Assembly (NCBI GenBank): GCA_021794255.1
Contig: JAJYRF010000019.1
Span: 1-64,000, forward strand
Source of the DNA: a bacterium
Lineage (GTDB): Bacteria > SZUA-79 > Acidulodesulfobacterales > Acidulodesulfobacteraceae
Direction: 5' to 3'
DNA length: 64,000 nucleotides
Position numbers and translations under genes: made by a program. Numbering within the stretch: position 1 is the stretch's first letter; every line of letters begins with the position of its first letter. The notes under the pieces were generated by a model. It ran no database searches and was not told the DNA's origin. It worked only from the letters and a program-made list of their open reading frames with translations. Below are positions 8,264 through 17,787 of this stretch, piece after piece.

Positions 8264-8965
8264 CTATTTGCTGACCCAGGTATTACCTTTAATTTTAAAT
8301 CTCCACGGCAAGAAAACATGTTCTTCTGCATAGTCAATGCCTATTCTTGTCGTTTCTATTATATCTTTATTAGAAATATTTACACTTCTGTCTTCCAGCC
8401 ATATTTCAAGTTTATTTTTATATTCATTCTCGCATATCGCAATACCGTTATGCCTTAAATCAATTCCTAATGCTATTGTTAAAAGACCAGGTCCTGAAGT
8501 AATCCTATTTAATATCGCGTTAACGCTACCTATTTTATGGATCGGAAAATCATTTTTAAAAAAAACATCATTCTTATTTTTATTTTTTAATTTTAATCTC
8601 CTCATTTTTCTTTGCATCATTATATCAATGCCGATTTCTGGCTCTATAGCTCTTATTAGAACGGCGTTTGCCGTATTTTCTTTACCTGTTATGACATTAA
8701 ACAAATAATACATTCCGTAACAAAAATAAACATAAGCATTTCCGCCTTCTTTGTATAAATTTTCATTTCTTTTGGTTCTGCGATTATTGTAACCATGAGA
8801 TGCTTTATCTTCAGCTCCGAGATACGCTTCAACTTCAACTATTTTTCCGCCTGCTATACCTTCTCCGTCAATATCCGTCAATAAATATTTCCCTAATAAT
8901 TCTTTAGCTACTTGCAATGTATCTTCTCTGCTTAAAAATGATTTTTGAAGTTTTGGGTATTCCAT
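8264..8965 (-). CDS. mpg: DNA-3-methyladenine glycosylase (AAG/MPG family)
   Basis: This base-excision repair enzyme removes alkylated purines. The 233-residue protein shows the family blocks FLSREDTLQVAKELLGKYL, GKIVEVEAYLGAEDKASH (the active-site Glu lies here), YVYFCYGMYYLFNVITG, AVLIRAIEP and SGPGLLTIALGI. A Lys/Asn-rich loop (KLKNKNKNDVFFKNDF) is a small insertion. The start codon directly abuts a short-repeat array (8966-9040), with no ribosome-binding site between; the first codons align with family N termini, so I keep this start. Confidence 0.95.
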   Translation of the reverse strand: MEYPKLQKSFLSREDTLQVAKELLGKYLLTDIDGEGIAGGKIVEVEAYLGAEDKASHGYNNRRTKRNENLYKEGGNAYVYFCYGMYYLFNVITGKENTANAVLIRAIEPEIGIDIMMQRKMRRLKLKNKNKNDVFFKNDFPIHKIGSVNAILNRITSGPGLLTIALGIDLRHNGIAICENEYKNKLEIWLEDRSVNISNKDIIETTRIGIDYAEEHVFLPWRFKIKGNTWVSK

Positions 8966-9040
8966 AGTTTAAAAGTTTAAAAGTTTAAAAGTTTAAAATA
9001 TTAAAATATTAAAATATTAAAATATTAAAATATTAAAATA
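8966..9040. repeat. Abutting 8-bp tandem repeats directly before mpg start codon
   Basis: Four copies of agtttaaa (8966-8997) run into six copies of ttaaaata (8993-9040). The array touches the mpg initiation codon at 8963-8965, so copy-number change would alter the 5' leader or promoter spacing of that gene. Confidence 0.9.
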
Positions 9041-9163
9041 TTAATAAAAAATTTATAAAATAGCCGGCTATATTATATATAGATATATTAGCGCATATTT
9101 TATAATAATTAACCGCGCCGCCTATATTCAGATATCCCTATTTATTAAATAATATAATGTTAA

Positions 9164-10321
9164 TTAAAAAGAATCTTTTAATAATTCAAACGCCTCTTTT
9201 TCGCCTATTGCGACCGGATTGTTCAAAACTGCAAAATTCATAGTCGTAAAAGCTTCTTTCTCAATTTTTTCTAATTTATCTTCGCTGACTCCTAAGTCTT
9301 TAAGTTTTATATTTAAATTGACATCCGAAAGCATTTTTTTAACGGTTTCTATTAATTCGTAAGCCATATCTTCTTCAGTTTTATTTCCTTTAATTTTTCC
9401 AAATATATTGGCGACTTTAGCATATTTTTCTCTGCAAGTTTTATCTTTAATATTTAGTTTCATAGATTCAATAATCAAAACCGCTAATCCTGCTCCATGA
9501 GCAATGTTTGGAAAATTACCCGACATGGGATGTTCAAGCGCATGTATTATGCCGACGCCTGCAGAATCAATCGCCAATCCTGCTAACGCTGAAGCCATTG
9601 CCATATCTGACCTTGCCTTAATATTTTCAGGTTCATTGTAGGCTACAATAAAGCTTTCTCTTAGCAAAGCAAATGTCTTTTCACAATAACTGTCAGCGAT
9701 TGGATTGCTTGTTTTTCCCGTATATGCTTCTAAAACATGAACAAAAACATCAAAGCCTGTCGTTGCTGTAACATATTGAGGCATTGATTTCATAATAACG
9801 GGGTCGATAATAGCTTCCTTAGGATACATACATTCATATCCAAACCCCGGTTTCTCGCCTGTTTTAGTATTTGTCATAACTGAAAATCTATTAACTTCTG
9901 ATCCTGTACCTGATGTAGAAACGATAGTTATAACTGGCAAAGCATCTTTCGGCTCAACTTTTAGATAATCCCAGACAGGTATATTGTCTTTTGCCGCAAC
10001 GGCAATAGCCTTAGCTGAATCAAGAGGGCTTCCTCCTCCAAGACCAATTATTAAATCAATATTTTTTTCTTTAGCAAGTTTTGCCGCTGTATCAATTTCA
10101 TCTATTGTCGGATTTGGCGTAATATCGGAAAATATGATAGAATTTACGCCTTCTTTTTCTAAAATATCAATCAGTTTGCTAATCACGCCGGATTTTTGCA
10201 TTGATGATTTTCCCGTTACAATTAATGCATGCGTGCCATATTTTTTTGCAATTTTACCTGCATCCTGCAATGAATCTGTCCCAAAATGAATTTTTACAGG
10301 ATTAAAAAAATTAAAAGACAT
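9164..10321 (-). CDS. Iron-containing alcohol dehydrogenase (group III)
   Basis: The 385-residue enzyme has the NAD(P)-binding GLGGGSPLDSAKAIAV motif (about 93-108) and the metal ligands Asp191 and His195 (GFDVFVHVLEAY), His260 and His275 (HALEHPMSG, NIAHGAG). Such enzymes interconvert short alcohols or diols and aldehydes; the substrate cannot be decided. Length and start are normal, with an AAGGAG ribosome-binding site 8 bp before the ATG. It is monocistronic and divergent from the H+-ATPase gene, with 603 bp between them. Confidence 0.93.
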   Translation of the reverse strand: MSFNFFNPVKIHFGTDSLQDAGKIAKKYGTHALIVTGKSSMQKSGVISKLIDILEKEGVNSIIFSDITPNPTIDEIDTAAKLAKEKNIDLIIGLGGGSPLDSAKAIAVAAKDNIPVWDYLKVEPKDALPVITIVSTSGTGSEVNRFSVMTNTKTGEKPGFGYECMYPKEAIIDPVIMKSMPQYVTATTGFDVFVHVLEAYTGKTSNPIADSYCEKTFALLRESFIVAYNEPENIKARSDMAMASALAGLAIDSAGVGIIHALEHPMSGNFPNIAHGAGLAVLIIESMKLNIKDKTCREKYAKVANIFGKIKGNKTEEDMAYELIETVKKMLSDVNLNIKLKDLGVSEDKLEKIEKEAFTTMNFAVLNNPVAIGEKEAFELLKDSF

Positions 10322-10504
10322 AAAATTATCTCCTTATAGTACTTATTATAGTACTTAATTGAATATATTTATTTTTAAATTTAAATTGATGTAAAAAAAT
10401 AAAATTGAACAATCAATATGATGCTATTTGAAATATTTGAAATTATTTAGTATCTCTTTATTTTTATTGTATCATTTTAATATTATTTCTTCAAATAATA
10501 CTAT

Positions 10505-10568
10505 CTTAATCCTGCAATAGAAATTTTTAACATTATAAAGTTTGAATAGTTTTTAATGCAGGATTAAG
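10505..10568. repeat. 64-bp element bounded by perfect 12-bp inverted repeats
   Basis: cttaatcctgca (10505-10516) and tgcaggattaag (10557-10568) are exact reverse complements around 40 bp of A/T-rich sequence. The ends match those of the element at 2811-2956 (TTAATCCTGC core), which suggests one dispersed family. It lies between the divergent alcohol dehydrogenase and H+-ATPase genes. Confidence 0.6.
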
Positions 10569-10734
10569 GTACTAATTTTAGAAGGATAAAAAGACTAATT
10601 TGTGATATAATTTTATAAAAAAATCAAATATTACATCTTTTAATCATTTGATTATTACGATTGTTGATTATTATCTTAACTATCTTTAATAAATAAATAA
10701 TAAATAAATTTAATCAAATAAACATTTTTTTATC

Positions 10735-10852
10735 GCGAAAAACTATTGTTTTAAATATATTAACATAAGCATATTTAGCTTCTGCATATGGAAACCTGTC
10801 ATAAATATGCGAAAACTTATTGTTTTAAACTTATTTATCTATAATAAATAAG
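10735..10852 (+). promoter_or_regulatory. Paired direct repeats and an inverted repeat upstream of the H+-ATPase
   Basis: gcgaaaaactattgttttaa (10735-10754) recurs as gcgaaaacttattgttttaa (10809-10828) with two mismatches, 74 bp apart, about seven helical turns. An inverted repeat cttatttat-ctata-ataaataag (10830-10852) follows at once, 73 bp before the start codon. These look like regulator-binding sites for the pump gene; no regulator can be named. Confidence 0.45.
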
Positions 10853-10924
10853 TTATATGGCAGTTAAGTAAGTTATTAATCAAATAATATAATAATTTAA
10901 TAATTATTTTTGTAAGGTGCATAA

Positions 10925-13297
10925 ATGAATGATACTAATAAAGAAATTGATGCTGATATTAAAATATCCCCTCATCTTTTAAATGGCGATATTAAAGGGT
11001 TAACTTCCGAGGAAGCTGAAAAATTAATAAAACAGTATGGATTAAATGCAATTAAAGAACAAAAAAAAAGTTCTTTAATTATTTTTCTTTCGAAATTCTG
11101 GGGTCCTGTTTCCTGGATGCTGGAATTTACCTTTATTATTGAATTAATTCTTGAGAAATACGCTGAAGCTTATATTATTATCGGTTTAATTTTATTTAAT
11201 GCAATTATTGCTTTTACCCAGGAGCACAAAGCAAATGAAGCTCTTGAATTATTAAAGCAGCAGCTTAAAATCATTACTCGAGTTTTAAGGGACGAAAAAT
11301 GGATAAAATTGTCTGCCGAAGAATTAGTCCCCGGAGATACTATTCATATAAGAATGGGTGATTTAGTACCTGCAGACACTGAAATTATATCGGGCGATGT
11401 GATGGTTGACCAATCGTCTTTAACAGGTGAATCCCAGCCTGTTGACCGAAACCCCGGCGGAACTGTTTATTCCGGTTCGGTAATTAAAAGAGGAGAAGCA
11501 ACTTGTAAGGTTATTGCCACAGGCGCTTCAAGTTATTTCGGCAAAACTGCAGAGTTAATTAAATCTGCTAAAACTAAAGGACATTTAGAAGAACTTATAA
11601 TGAAAATAGTAAAATATTTTATTATGATTGACGGCATTTTAGTAGGAGCAATTTTAATTTATGCCTTTATACACAAATTAAATTTTGGCGAAATTTTGCC
11701 TTTTGCTTTAATTTTGCTTGTAGCGTCTATTCCCGTTGCCCTTCCTGTTACATTTACTTTAGCCACGGCTCTTGCATCATTAGAACTATCCAAAAAAGGT
11801 ATTCTTGTAACTCATCTTTCTGCTATTGAAGATATTGCTTCAATGGAAGAATTATGCAGCGATAAAACAGGAACTTTGACAACTAACATTATTTCGCTTT
11901 CCGCATTTAAATCTTTTAAACCTTTTAGCGATAATGAACTTTTTTTATATGCAAGACTTGCCTCTGACGAATCTTCCCAAGATCCTATTGATATATCTAT
12001 AATTTCTTTCATAGAAAATAATAAAATTAATATTACGGAAATTGGCAATAAATTAAAATTTATTCCTTTTGACCCTCAAACAAAGAGGTCTGAATCTATT
12101 ATTGAAAAATTTAACGATAAGCAAAAAATCAGGATCGCAAAAGGTTCGCCTATAGTCATATCGCAAATCACTTACGATTCTGATTTAATTTCTAAAGAAT
12201 CAACTAATTTTGAGGCAAAAGGTTTTCGTGTTCTAGCAGTCGCTATGGGAAATGAAAATGATGAAAAATTAACTCTCGTCGGTCTTTTAGGTTTATCGGA
12301 TCCGCCTCGCGAAGATTCAAAACAATTATTGCAAGAACTCAAAGATTTAGGCATTAGGGTTAGAATGGTTACAGGGGATACCGAATTAACGGCAAAAACA
12401 ATTGCAGGCAAAATTGGATTGGGTCAGCATATATGCCAGCGTGAGTGCTTTAAAAACCCTGCAGACTGCGATGTTTTTGCCGGAGTATTTCCCGAAGATA
12501 AATTTCATCTTGTTCAAGGCTTACAAAAACTTAAAAGGATAACAGGAATGACGGGCGACGGAGTAAACGACTCTCCTGCACTAAAACAGGCAGAAGTGGG
12601 CATTGCAGTTTCAAATGCGACAGACGTTGCAAAAGCATCGGCAAGCTTAATTTTGACAAAACCTGGGTTAGAAAATATTGTAGATGCCGTTAAAGACGGA
12701 AGAATGGTTTATCAGAGAATGCTGACGTATACTTTAAATAAAATTTCTAAAACATTTCAGGTTGCTTTTTTTCTCAGTCTTGGATTATTAATTTTTGGAG
12801 TGTTTGTAACGACCCCTACTCTTATTCTAATTTTAATCTTTGCTAACGATTTTGTCACTATGTCACTATCTGAAGATAATGTCGTGTATTCAAATAAACC
12901 GGATAAATGGCATATCAAACTAATTGTATCTGCATCGTTAATTATTGCAGGCGCATGGCTTATTTATTCATTCTTAGTTTATATTATAGGCGCTGATGTT
13001 TTAAATTTATCTCTGGCAAAGATTCAGACCTTAGTATTCCTTGCGTTAGTATTCAGCGGTCAGGCGACTGTATATCTTGTTAGAGAAAGAAGGCATTTTT
13101 ATAAATCCCGCCCTGGAACTTATTTATTGCTTGCTACGATAGTTGATCTTATTGCTGTAAATTTAATGGCATATTTTGGCATATTAATGACGCCTATTTC
13201 TTTAATTGATATGTTAACCTTATTAATCGGAACATTTATTTATATGGTTATATTGGATTTCATAAAATTTCCATTAATGAAAAAATTAATCAGCTGA
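10925..13297 (+). CDS. Plasma-membrane-type H+-transporting P-type ATPase (P3A)
   Basis: This pump exports protons using ATP. The 790-residue protein has the P-type order: N-terminal cation-ATPase domain, actuator LTGESQPV, phosphorylation motif CSDKTGTLT with Asp313, nucleotide domain, hinge MTGDGVNDSPALKQAEVGIAVS, and a C-terminal membrane domain. In the sixth membrane segment, FANDFVTMSLSEDNV keeps the Asp (642) that corresponds to the proton-binding Asp of plant and fungal pumps. No long regulatory C-terminal tail is present. AAGGTG precedes the start. P3A pumps are frequent in acidophilic prokaryotes, which fits pH homeostasis. Direct and inverted repeats upstream suggest regulation. Confidence 0.93.
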   Translation: MNDTNKEIDADIKISPHLLNGDIKGLTSEEAEKLIKQYGLNAIKEQKKSSLIIFLSKFWGPVSWMLEFTFIIELILEKYAEAYIIIGLILFNAIIAFTQEHKANEALELLKQQLKIITRVLRDEKWIKLSAEELVPGDTIHIRMGDLVPADTEIISGDVMVDQSSLTGESQPVDRNPGGTVYSGSVIKRGEATCKVIATGASSYFGKTAELIKSAKTKGHLEELIMKIVKYFIMIDGILVGAILIYAFIHKLNFGEILPFALILLVASIPVALPVTFTLATALASLELSKKGILVTHLSAIEDIASMEELCSDKTGTLTTNIISLSAFKSFKPFSDNELFLYARLASDESSQDPIDISIISFIENNKINITEIGNKLKFIPFDPQTKRSESIIEKFNDKQKIRIAKGSPIVISQITYDSDLISKESTNFEAKGFRVLAVAMGNENDEKLTLVGLLGLSDPPREDSKQLLQELKDLGIRVRMVTGDTELTAKTIAGKIGLGQHICQRECFKNPADCDVFAGVFPEDKFHLVQGLQKLKRITGMTGDGVNDSPALKQAEVGIAVSNATDVAKASASLILTKPGLENIVDAVKDGRMVYQRMLTYTLNKISKTFQVAFFLSLGLLIFGVFVTTPTLILILIFANDFVTMSLSEDNVVYSNKPDKWHIKLIVSASLIIAGAWLIYSFLVYIIGADVLNLSLAKIQTLVFLALVFSGQATVYLVRERRHFYKSRPGTYLLLATIVDLIAVNLMAYFGILMTPISLIDMLTLLIGTFIYMVILDFIKFPLMKKLIS

Positions 13298-13334
13298 TTT
13301 AGAATTAATTTTAATAACTTTCTAAAATTAAATA

Positions 13335-13399
13335 AAAAATATTATACCATCATTATAATAGAATTAAGCTATCATACATAATAACGGTATAATATTTTT
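13335..13399. terminator. Long-loop inverted repeat between convergent genes, possible bidirectional terminator
   Basis: aaaaatattatacc (13335-13348) and ggtataatattttt (13386-13399) are perfect 14-bp arms ending in an A-run and a T-run, as expected for a terminator working in both directions between the H+-ATPase and the F0 operon. The 37-bp loop is long, so certainty is limited. Confidence 0.5.
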
Positions 13400-13441
13400 A
13401 CTTCAAGTTCATTTAATCTTATATATACGGTATATTAAAAT

Positions 13442-13840
13442 TTATTTTAAAATTATTGCTTTGAATGGATTTGCATAAAATAAAATAAATGTAATTAATA
13501 GCGCATACAATGCTAATGATTCCATAATTGCCATGCCTGTAATCATCCATACAACAAGTTTCTTTTCCATAGCGGGATTTCTACCCATAGATTCCAACGC
13601 GCCCCTGACGGCACTTCCCATGCCGACACCAGCACCGATAACACCTAATCCGATAGCTAATCCGCCGCCAAGTGCTGAAAGTCCAAAGAACAAGCTCTTA
13701 GACATAATATCTGCATGCGAAGCAGCTATTGTATGTACTGTTCCAGCCATATTATTAGTTGCTGTATTTGCTGCAAAAACTTTAGCGCTTTCAAACAATA
13801 TAATTGCGAAAGCTGCTAAAAAAGAAAAAAATTTAAACAT
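13442..13840 (-). CDS. atpE: F0F1 ATP synthase subunit c, with N-terminal extension
   Basis: This is the rotor-ring proteolipid. After a signal-like N-terminal segment (residues 1-24) and a linker come the two hairpin helices, with the RNP loop (GRNPAMEKK) and the ion-binding Glu107 (AIMESLALY). Compared with sodium-binding rings, the Gln of the first helix is Met74 and the Thr after the ES pair is Leu, so proton coupling is predicted. At 132 residues it is longer than the usual 75-90 because of the N-terminal part. A GGAGGGG ribosome-binding site precedes the ATG. It is the last gene of atpZ-atpI-atpB-atpE; the F1 genes are elsewhere. Confidence 0.93.
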   Translation of the reverse strand: MFKFFSFLAAFAIILFESAKVFAANTATNNMAGTVHTIAASHADIMSKSLFFGLSALGGGLAIGLGVIGAGVGMGSAVRGALESMGRNPAMEKKLVVWMITGMAIMESLALYALLITFILFYANPFKAIILK

Positions 13841-13911
13841 TTCCCCTCCAATATAATATTATTTTAAAAATTAATTTATTATCTTATCTATTAATTTTAT
13901 TGTTATTGAAT

Positions 13912-14592
13912 TTAGAGCGCATTCTCTCCCTCTCCCATTTCTTCTGATTCAAGAGAAAGCGCAATATAAATGATAGCTAAAAGATAAAAAACGAAAGCTT
14001 GCATAAAATCGGTAAAAATTTGCATATACATCATTATAGCCGGAACAACCCAAGGAAGCAAAAACAATAAAACCGTTACCATAAATCCTTCTGCAAATAT
14101 ATTTGCAAATAGTCGCAATGCATGGGAAAAAGGTCTTGAAAGCGCGGACATAACTTCTATTATTATCATTATCGGAGCCAATACTATTAACGGACCTAAA
14201 AATTTCTTTAAATATTTAACCTTATGTTTTTTTACCCCCATAAAATGAGATAAAACAAACACAATCAAAGCTAATGCAGCGGTTGTATCAATTGTTTCCG
14301 TAGGAGACGTAAATCCCGGAATACTCCCTATCAAATTAGAGAATAATATAAAGATAGCAAAAGAAGCAATTAAAGGCAAATATATTGCGCCTTCGTCACC
14401 AATTATTTCTTTAAGAAAATATTCCGTCATTATTATAATAAGCTCGGCAAAACTTTGAACCGCACCCGGAACAACTTTTAAACTTTTTCCAATAATGAAT
14501 GAAAGAGAAAGAACTATTATCATCGTAATAATAGTCATAGTCCAGTAAATCGGAATCCCGGGAATATTAATTAATATCGGCGCTTTTAGCAT
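13912..14592 (-). CDS. atpB: F0F1 ATP synthase subunit a
   Basis: This membrane stator subunit forms the proton half-channels. The 226-residue protein has five to six membrane helices and the conserved SRPFSHALRLFANIFAEG segment with the essential Arg160. GAGG lies before the start. It sits between atpI (205 bp upstream) and atpE (71 bp downstream) on the same strand. Separation of the F0 cluster from F1 is common in Desulfobacterota-like genomes. Confidence 0.96.
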   Translation of the reverse strand: MLKAPILINIPGIPIYWTMTIITMIIVLSLSFIIGKSLKVVPGAVQSFAELIIIMTEYFLKEIIGDEGAIYLPLIASFAIFILFSNLIGSIPGFTSPTETIDTTAALALIVFVLSHFMGVKKHKVKYLKKFLGPLIVLAPIMIIIEVMSALSRPFSHALRLFANIFAEGFMVTVLLFLLPWVVPAIMMYMQIFTDFMQAFVFYLLAIIYIALSLESEEMGEGENAL

Positions 14593-14797
14593 ATATCAAA
14601 ACCTCATAAATTTAATATAATTTAAAAATTTTAATAATGATTATACAATTAATGTTTTAATTATAATAATAATTTATTTAATATATAAATTTAAATACTA
14701 AACGTTTATACGCAATTTAAACAAAAACTTTACAGTATCCTAAATATAAATTTAATAATATAAAATTAATGCATATAATATATAATTATTAATATTA

Positions 14798-15229
14798 TTA
14801 TTTCATTAATAAATCAGGCCAAAATATCCATGCCCATAAAATTGAAAAAGGCATAATTGTAAAACCGATAGAAACTCCGATAAAATTATAACTAATTAAT
14901 TTATATGTTATTATAAAAAAAAAAGTAGTTAAGAGCAAGTTTTTTATTAAATTAAAAATTGCTAAAACAGGATTTAAATTTTTTATATGTTTAGAAATGT
15001 ATAGACTCATATTAATATAAAAAGCAAAAGCAATTACAAAACCGATAGATATATTTAACGCAAAATTTATATTATTAAAAACGATTGCCGTAAATAAACC
15101 TGCTATAAAAAAAATAGCTAGACCGATTATAAAAGGAATATTAATAAGCGGTGATATATTTTGATAATTTTCATACTTTAGTATTAAGTTCTTTTTTAAC
15201 TTGTTTATAAATTTCATAAATTCCCGCAC
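14798..15229 (-). CDS. atpI: ATP synthase subunit I (AtpI-like) membrane protein
   Basis: The 143-residue protein has four predicted membrane helices and no strong motif. Its position between atpZ and atpB is that of AtpI, the assembly factor or Mg2+/Ca2+ channel of F0 operons. The start overlaps the end of atpZ by 59 bp; a second Met four codons in (15217) would shorten this. The assignment rests on topology and context more than on sequence. Confidence 0.7.
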   Translation of the reverse strand: MREFMKFINKLKKNLILKYENYQNISPLINIPFIIGLAIFFIAGLFTAIVFNNINFALNISIGFVIAFAFYINMSLYISKHIKNLNPVLAIFNLIKNLLLTTFFFIITYKLISYNFIGVSIGFTIMPFSILWAWIFWPDLLMK

Positions 15230-15386
15230 TAAATCCTATTATTGTAAAAATAATCACAAAAAGATAAATATACCCCGTATATTTATCTAAATAATATCCT
15301 ATAATAAATCCTATGATAGAAGCAATTATAACATTCAAACCAAGAGAACTCATTCTTGTTATTTGTTTTATAAACTCTTTATCCAT
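15171..15386 (-). CDS. atpZ: AtpZ-type F0 assembly protein
   Basis: This 71-residue protein has two membrane helices joined by GYYLDKYTGYIYLF, the typical AtpZ/DUF-type pattern (SSLGLNVIIASIIGFIIGYYLD). It is the first gene of the F0 operon and overlaps the next gene. AtpZ proteins assist c-ring assembly and Mg2+/Ca2+ handling in F0 systems. No ribosome-binding site is apparent. Confidence 0.8.
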   Translation of the reverse strand: MDKEFIKQITRMSSLGLNVIIASIIGFIIGYYLDKYTGYIYLFVIIFTIIGFSAGIYEIYKQVKKELNTKV

Positions 15387-15654
15387 ATAACATTTATTAA
15401 TAATTAAATTATATAATTTTTATAAATTTAATAGTATAAATTAATTTAATTAAAAAATTTTTAAATTATTTTTTATTATAATTATTGACAATTTACTAAG
15501 ATTATTATTAATTATTTTACAATTCTGTTTTTATTTATTACTTATATTCTTTATTTAAAGTTTCTGGTAATTATAATTATTATTTATTTATTATACTAAT
15601 TACTGTATTAAGTTTTTAATAGAAAATTTTTTTAAATGATAACTTATTGCAAAA

Positions 15655-15686
15655 CAGGCATTTACTTATATTAAAGTAAATGCCTG
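15655..15686 (-). terminator. Hairpin terminator after the cytochrome bc operon
   Basis: caggcatttactt and aagtaaatgcctg form a perfect 13-bp stem around a 6-base loop. On the minus strand the stem is followed by TTTT, so it ends the transcript of the Rieske-cytochrome b-cytochrome c genes. The rest of the 408-bp gap between atpZ and that operon shows nothing else I recognise. Confidence 0.75.
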
Positions 15687-15794
15687 CAAAATTTTACCTG
15701 CAAAATTTTAATTGATAATATTTAAATAATTTAAATCTCGTTATTCATAATAATTGCAATCAATAATCTAAATCATTTATATTCAATTTATATT

Positions 15795-17612
15795 TTATTT
15801 TAATGAATCTAAATACTCTGCCACTGTTTTTAATTGCGACGGATTCAAATTATGATTAGGCATCATAGTTGAAGGAGTATGAACTTTAGGCGTATTTATC
15901 TGAACTTCAATCCAATGAATGCTATGACCTTTAGTTCCTTCTTGTGAAAGATTAGGTCCGACAGCGCCTCCTTTTCCGTTAATAGTATGGCATGCTAAAC
16001 ATCCTTGAGCATTAATTACTTTCATTGCTGCAGTTTTTAAATTTGCATTATTTGAAACTGGAGCAACTTTAACAGCAACTTTATGCTTTAATTTTATTTT
16101 TGTTGTTGTTTTTGATTTAACGCTTTTTGAAGCTGCAGGTTTCCCCCAGGGTAATGATACGGGCGGAGTCCATTTTATATGCTCCTTTGCAAGATGCTGA
16201 TTATAAGCGATAATATTTAAAGAATCTAAATATTTAACAACTTCTTTCCCCTCTACTGTTGTAATAGGGCATCCGTTAACTACTTTCATTTGTTTAAGAA
16301 CAAGATGTTTCCATGGACCGTAAGCCTTCCCGTTATATCTTTCAACTCTGTTTAAAGTATGACATATAACGCACTTATCATTCAAAAGTCCGAATCCTTT
16401 CTTTACCGGCCACGGATACACTATTGGCGGAACATATTTAGATCCGCTGAGATTCATTGTCTGGTAAATTATTCTATTTGTACCTCTTGCCGCTATTTTC
16501 ATATACCCCATTAAAGGCACATTAAATGCAACGCATAATCCGCCGATTATAAGAAAAAATTGAGGTATTTTTGAAATATTTCCAAATTTAAAATTAGGCG
16601 TTAAATCTTTAAGATAATATCCTAAAACCATAAACCCCGTCAAAAACAATCCCGCAAGCGCAAGATATTTTACAGGTTGCATATTACCTAAAACACCCAT
16701 CGAAAGAGGTAAATCGCCAAATATTAACGATATAATCGCCACTATTATTAAAAATCCAAGCAAACCCACTGATATAGTTGGTTTGCTTTTGTCTCTTCCA
16801 TTTATTAATTTCCACAGCATATAAATAAAATTTAAAATCAATGCGACGCCAAACGATTCTAAAAAGTCATACATTATCCATTGATATTTTCCGAGCATTA
16901 TTCTATTAAATCCTGTACTGGCGGTAGCTCTGTAATGCTTAAACCATCCAAAATATATTATTGGATACATAAGAAGAAACGTAACAGTTATAATGCTTGC
17001 GAAAGAACCCATCCAGTCGTAAAATTCTTTATCTTCTTTTTTTGAAGACGCGATATATCTGACGGCAGCATAAATTGCGAGCATAGCGCCTGCAAGAACA
17101 AATAACTGAACATTTTTTTCAATAACCATTAAAATTGACATTGGAGTTCTTATCGCAGTCTGCGGAGTCGGACCCATCGTATAGCTTTCCGTTATTGTAT
17201 AAAAAATATCCGACAAAAACCCAAAGATAAATGCCATTATTCCGATAAAAACATTCCAGCCTTGATGTCTATTATTAGCTTTGGCATCAAATCCTATATA
17301 ATATAAAGCTCCGAGAATTAAAAATATTAAGAGCGAATCCATAGAATAACCGATAATTCCCGGCTGAAGTTTATTTATCAATATCCAGAAGTTTGGTATG
17401 CCGTTTCTTAATAGGCTTAAAAAATAAAAATAAATAATCGTCTGAATTGTTCCAATTATTAATGAAATAAGAATTAAAGGTTTTGCCAGCCTAAAATACC
17501 TGTCCTCTTTTTTAAATATACCTATATAATGAGATATAAATGCGATTGCCATAAATCCTAAGGCTAATCTATTTATAAAAAGATTAAATATATCTATAGT
17601 TCCTAAGTTCAT
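15795..17612 (-). CDS. Large membrane di-heme cytochrome c with a CydA-like N-terminal membrane domain
   Basis: The first roughly 380 of 605 residues form about ten membrane helices carrying scattered His residues (His23, His225) and a weak resemblance to cytochrome bd subunit I, without the GRQPW motif of true CydA. After a linker come two c-type heme sites: C414xxCH (CVICH) and, beyond a Lys/Thr/Ala-rich linker, a cytochrome c domain with C538xxCH (CLACH) and candidate axial Met in TMMPN. It is the third gene behind Rieske and cytochrome b, so it probably takes electrons from the Rieske centre. AGAGGAG lies before the start. The N-terminal domain's role, and whether it binds heme b, are unknown. 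Confidence 0.7.
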   Translation of the reverse strand: MNLGTIDIFNLFINRLALGFMAIAFISHYIGIFKKEDRYFRLAKPLILISLIIGTIQTIIYFYFLSLLRNGIPNFWILINKLQPGIIGYSMDSLLIFLILGALYYIGFDAKANNRHQGWNVFIGIMAFIFGFLSDIFYTITESYTMGPTPQTAIRTPMSILMVIEKNVQLFVLAGAMLAIYAAVRYIASSKKEDKEFYDWMGSFASIITVTFLLMYPIIYFGWFKHYRATASTGFNRIMLGKYQWIMYDFLESFGVALILNFIYMLWKLINGRDKSKPTISVGLLGFLIIVAIISLIFGDLPLSMGVLGNMQPVKYLALAGLFLTGFMVLGYYLKDLTPNFKFGNISKIPQFFLIIGGLCVAFNVPLMGYMKIAARGTNRIIYQTMNLSGSKYVPPIVYPWPVKKGFGLLNDKCVICHTLNRVERYNGKAYGPWKHLVLKQMKVVNGCPITTVEGKEVVKYLDSLNIIAYNQHLAKEHIKWTPPVSLPWGKPAASKSVKSKTTTKIKLKHKVAVKVAPVSNNANLKTAAMKVINAQGCLACHTINGKGGAVGPNLSQEGTKGHSIHWIEVQINTPKVHTPSTMMPNHNLNPSQLKTVAEYLDSLK

Positions 17613-17787
17613 TTTAATTTACTCCTCTTAAATATATAATTGTTATTGGCGACTTCGTAATTAATATTTAATAATAAATTAGGTTTATTTTTTATATTAT
17701 TGCAGTTTATAATCATTGCAATTTTTATAAAATCAATAATATTTAATCTATTTTCCAATTAACCCAAATATATTATCTATAAAAACA

